The notes under the pieces: generated by a model | What the model saw: only the letters and a program-made list of their open reading frames with translations | What the model was told of the DNA's origin: nothing | The model's database searches: none | Shown here: piece after piece, positions 13,915-15,385 of the stretch | Layout: each line of letters starts with the position of its first letter | Position numbering within the stretch: the first letter of the stretch is position 1 | Position numbers and translations under genes: made by a program | Assembly (NCBI GenBank): GCA_947629635.1 | Contig: CANREO010000012.1 | Location: 1-15,385 of the forward strand | Length of the DNA: 15,385 nucleotides | Direction: 5' to 3' | DNA from: an uncultured Clostridia bacterium | GTDB lineage: Bacteria; Bacillota; Clostridia; Christensenellales; CAG-917

Positions 13915-14794
13915 ACTTTTCTATAAGATTGAAGTTGCATTTAGAACGAACAAAATCTATGTTGTGGCAACCGCCGCATAAAGTCTGTTTTTCGCCGTCT
14001 CTGCAAAAATTTACTTTCTCATCCAATTGCAAAGCAACGCGTTGCGTACGCAAAAATATCAGATTGCCATCCTCCTCGTGATCGAGGCCTATAAAAAATG
14101 CTTTGAAGAAGGGAAAAAATATCTCGACGGCTCCCATCAATCCGTTATGTTTGGGTGCGCGTATGGCAAGTAAATGTCCGCCGATTTGTTCCGCGTCATA
14201 GTCTCGATTGAAACGAAATCCGAAGCATCGCGGAGATTTGACAAACATTATCAGCGTAAAATCGCCTTCGAAACTTCTTCCGTCGCAGTCGATTTTTGCT
14301 CTTATTCGATGCACTTTGTATTCTTTTAATATTTGTGAGACGTATGCCAACGCTCCTAATTTCTTTTTGACCTCGCAGCTTACGTCATAGCCTATAGGGG
14401 TAAAAGTTCCGCATGCCAGCACATAGGTGAAAATGCCTTTGCCGTCATATCGGCCTATCACAATTCTTTTGTCTGCCGGTTCGTTTCCCGTAGAGGGACA
14501 GGATGTGCGCGCATGGCTGTATCGATAAGCTTTTGCTTTGTCGTTGAGGGTGCCGGAGGGGAAATACCATACGTCCACAGGTTTATTGTATATCTTTGTA
14601 AGCACGGAACTCAGTGTGCCGTCGCCTCCGCAGGCCGCCACAGCGTCGTAATTTTCGGGATTGGGTTCGCCGTCGTCAGGTATAGTGAAATGCGTGTATT
14701 CGTACATATCGCCGAGGCATTTTTCCACGCTTTCGAAGTTGACCTTTTTACTTCCGCCGGCGGATCTGTTGATAATTATAAGGCACCTTTTCAT
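13913..14794 (-). CDS. Diacylglycerol-kinase-family lipid kinase
   Basis: A 293-aa ATP-dependent kinase of the DagK/sphingosine-kinase fold. Markers are the N-terminal strand LIIINRSAGGSKK (5-17, the usual NPxSGG site), CGGDGT (55-60, nucleotide binding), PSGTLND (79-85, the P.GT.ND motif) and the late DGE (266-268). Lengths in this family are about 290-310 aa. The probable role is phosphorylating diacylglycerol to phosphatidic acid, recycling lipid for phospholipid synthesis; substrates such as other lipid alcohols are possible. A Cys-rich tail (CGGCHNIDFVRSKC, 273-286) is a little unusual, but I would not call it a metal site. The ATG has GGAG five bases upstream. It is divergent from pgsA, another membrane-lipid gene, across 146 bases. 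Confidence 0.82.
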   Translation of the reverse strand: MKRCLIIINRSAGGSKKVNFESVEKCLGDMYEYTHFTIPDDGEPNPENYDAVAACGGDGTLSSVLTKIYNKPVDVWYFPSGTLNDKAKAYRYSHARTSCPSTGNEPADKRIVIGRYDGKGIFTYVLACGTFTPIGYDVSCEVKKKLGALAYVSQILKEYKVHRIRAKIDCDGRSFEGDFTLIMFVKSPRCFGFRFNRDYDAEQIGGHLLAIRAPKHNGLMGAVEIFFPFFKAFFIGLDHEEDGNLIFLRTQRVALQLDEKVNFCRDGEKQTLCGGCHNIDFVRSKCNFNLIEK

Positions 14795-14808
14795 AAAGTC
14801 TCCGCGAT

Positions 14809-14840
14809 ATTATATTTGTTTCAATAGATATTTTGTGCAA
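14809..14840 (-). promoter_or_regulatory. Candidate promoter of the lipid kinase
   Basis: On the minus strand a perfect TATAAT lies at 14809-14814. The best -35, TTGCAC (14835-14840), is 20 nt away, which is long. The start site would fall directly at the Shine-Dalgarno, leaving a leader of about 10 bases. Confidence 0.35.
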
Positions 14841-14858
14841 ACTCTTGCGCTTTTATTG

Positions 14859-14887
14859 TTTACACGCGCGCAAATATTTGCTATAAT
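14859..14887 (+). promoter_or_regulatory. Promoter of pgsA
   Basis: TTTACA (14859-14864) and a perfect TATAAT (14882-14887) are 17 nt apart, with TGC before the -10 (extended -10). The spacer contains GCGCGCAAATATTTG. The predicted start is near 14894, giving a leader of about 47 nt. Confidence 0.75.
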
Positions 14888-14912
14888 ATTCGGGACTTTA
14901 TTTATTATATGT

Positions 14913-14928
14913 GCGCGCTACCGCGCGC
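14913..14928 (+). promoter_or_regulatory. GC hairpin in the pgsA leader, next to the Shine-Dalgarno
   Basis: GCGCGC (14913-14918) pairs with GCGCGC (14923-14928) around the loop TACC, three bases before the Shine-Dalgarno GGAG (14931-14934). It mirrors the small hairpin in the galU leader. Any role in translation control is inference. Confidence 0.3.
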
Positions 14929-14940
14929 CCGGAGTTCGTT

Positions 14941-15385
14941 ATGGCAAAAAGAATGGGTCAAATCGATTTCAAAGATTTGTGGACGATCCCCAATCTGATC
15001 ACTTATTTTCGCATACTTTGCGTGCCTGTATTCGTTGTCCTTATGGCAGTGGGCGGCGTTCGAGCAGATTTCAAAATGTTCTATGCCGCATTCGGAGTGT
15101 TTTTGGCGGCGGCGGTCAGCGACCTGTTTGACGGTTGGATCGCAAGAAGATTCAATATGCAGAGCGGCATAGGCATGGCGCTGGATCCGGTTGCCGACAA
15201 ACTAATGCATATAGCCGTATTGCTGTGTCTGTCTCTGTGCACGGGATTGACCCCCATAGGCAAGAATTTGGTAGGGCAAGAGATCATGCCGGGCATGGTG
15301 ATGACAAATCCGTGGTTTGTGCATTATGCGTTTGTCATCGCCATTTTCGTCAAGGAAATGGTGCAGGTGATAATCGCCATATACG
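14941..15385 (+). CDS. pgsA: CDP-diacylglycerol-glycerol-3-phosphate 3-phosphatidyltransferase, 5' part
   Basis: The first 148 codons of a membrane enzyme; the gene runs off the right edge. It carries the complete CDP-alcohol phosphotransferase signature D(x2)DG(x2)AR(x8)G(x3)D(x3)D at residues ~61-86 (DLFDGWIARR then GMALDPVAD). The opening WTIPNLITYFRILCVPVFVV is the first helix typical of PgsA. The enzyme makes phosphatidylglycerol phosphate, the committed step to phosphatidylglycerol and cardiolipin. Insertion of ~20 residues around TGLTPIGKNLVGQEIMPGM between helices is a little longer than usual. The ATG has GGAG six bases upstream. Other CDP-alcohol transferases share the motif, but the N-terminus and length so far fit PgsA best. 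Confidence 0.88.
   Translation, partial: MAKRMGQIDFKDLWTIPNLITYFRILCVPVFVVLMAVGGVRADFKMFYAAFGVFLAAAVSDLFDGWIARRFNMQSGIGMALDPVADKLMHIAVLLCLSLCTGLTPIGKNLVGQEIMPGMVMTNPWFVHYAFVIAIFVKEMVQVIIAIY

Noticed and set aside
1..15385. CRISPR array, tRNA/rRNA genes, insertion sequences, attachment sites
   Set aside because: No regularly spaced repeats, tRNA cloverleaf-like segments, transposase motifs or flanking direct repeats were seen; the window reads as core chromosome.

Overview
The window looks like a chromosomal segment from a Gram-positive bacterium of the Bacillota, most likely class Clostridia. The evidence is a SpoVT regulator next to a SpoVB/YabM-type flippase and MazG (the B. subtilis spoVT-yabM-yabN order), a DnaD-domain protein, McsA/McsB/ClpC protein quality control, and an EndoA/MazF-type RNase. 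Base composition is moderate and codon use looks even. I see no tRNA, rRNA, CRISPR array, insertion sequence or phage gene. Coding density is high and no gene-free gap exceeds 300 bases.

Layout: (1) 1-224, the 3' end of a nucleoside/simple-sugar ABC permease, convergent with (2) a large minus-strand protein with four DnaD-like modules (428-2032); a bidirectional terminator lies between them. (3) A divergent 89-aa orphan protein (2213-2482) with its own promoter and terminator. (4) A tight operon spoVT - flippase - mazG - dus (2639-6707), with a 1-nt gap and then 14-nt and 4-nt overlaps. MazG keeps only a stub of the methylase domain it carries in relatives. (5) An operon galU - mcsAB - clpC (6976-11635). 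McsA and McsB are one polypeptide, and no ctsR is present. (6) A minus-strand MazF-like gene with no antitoxin beside it (11717-12070). (7) Meso-diaminopimelate dehydrogenase (12186-13157) and a HAD phosphatase (13209-13859), each with a -10 box exactly six bases before its ATG and no usable Shine-Dalgarno, so both look leaderless. (8) A minus-strand lipid kinase (13913-14794) divergent from the 5' part of pgsA, which runs off the window (14941-15385).

How the genes relate: several serve the cell envelope. The flippase moves a lipid-linked precursor, Ddh makes meso-DAP for peptidoglycan, GalU makes UDP-glucose, and the lipid kinase and PgsA act on phospholipid. McsAB (protein-arginine kinase) and ClpC (unfoldase for ClpP) form one arginine-phosphate degradation route. 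The most notable points are the McsA-McsB fusion in a galU operon, the truncated methylase on MazG, the two leaderless starts, and a shared promoter pattern with a GCGCG block just behind the -35 region.
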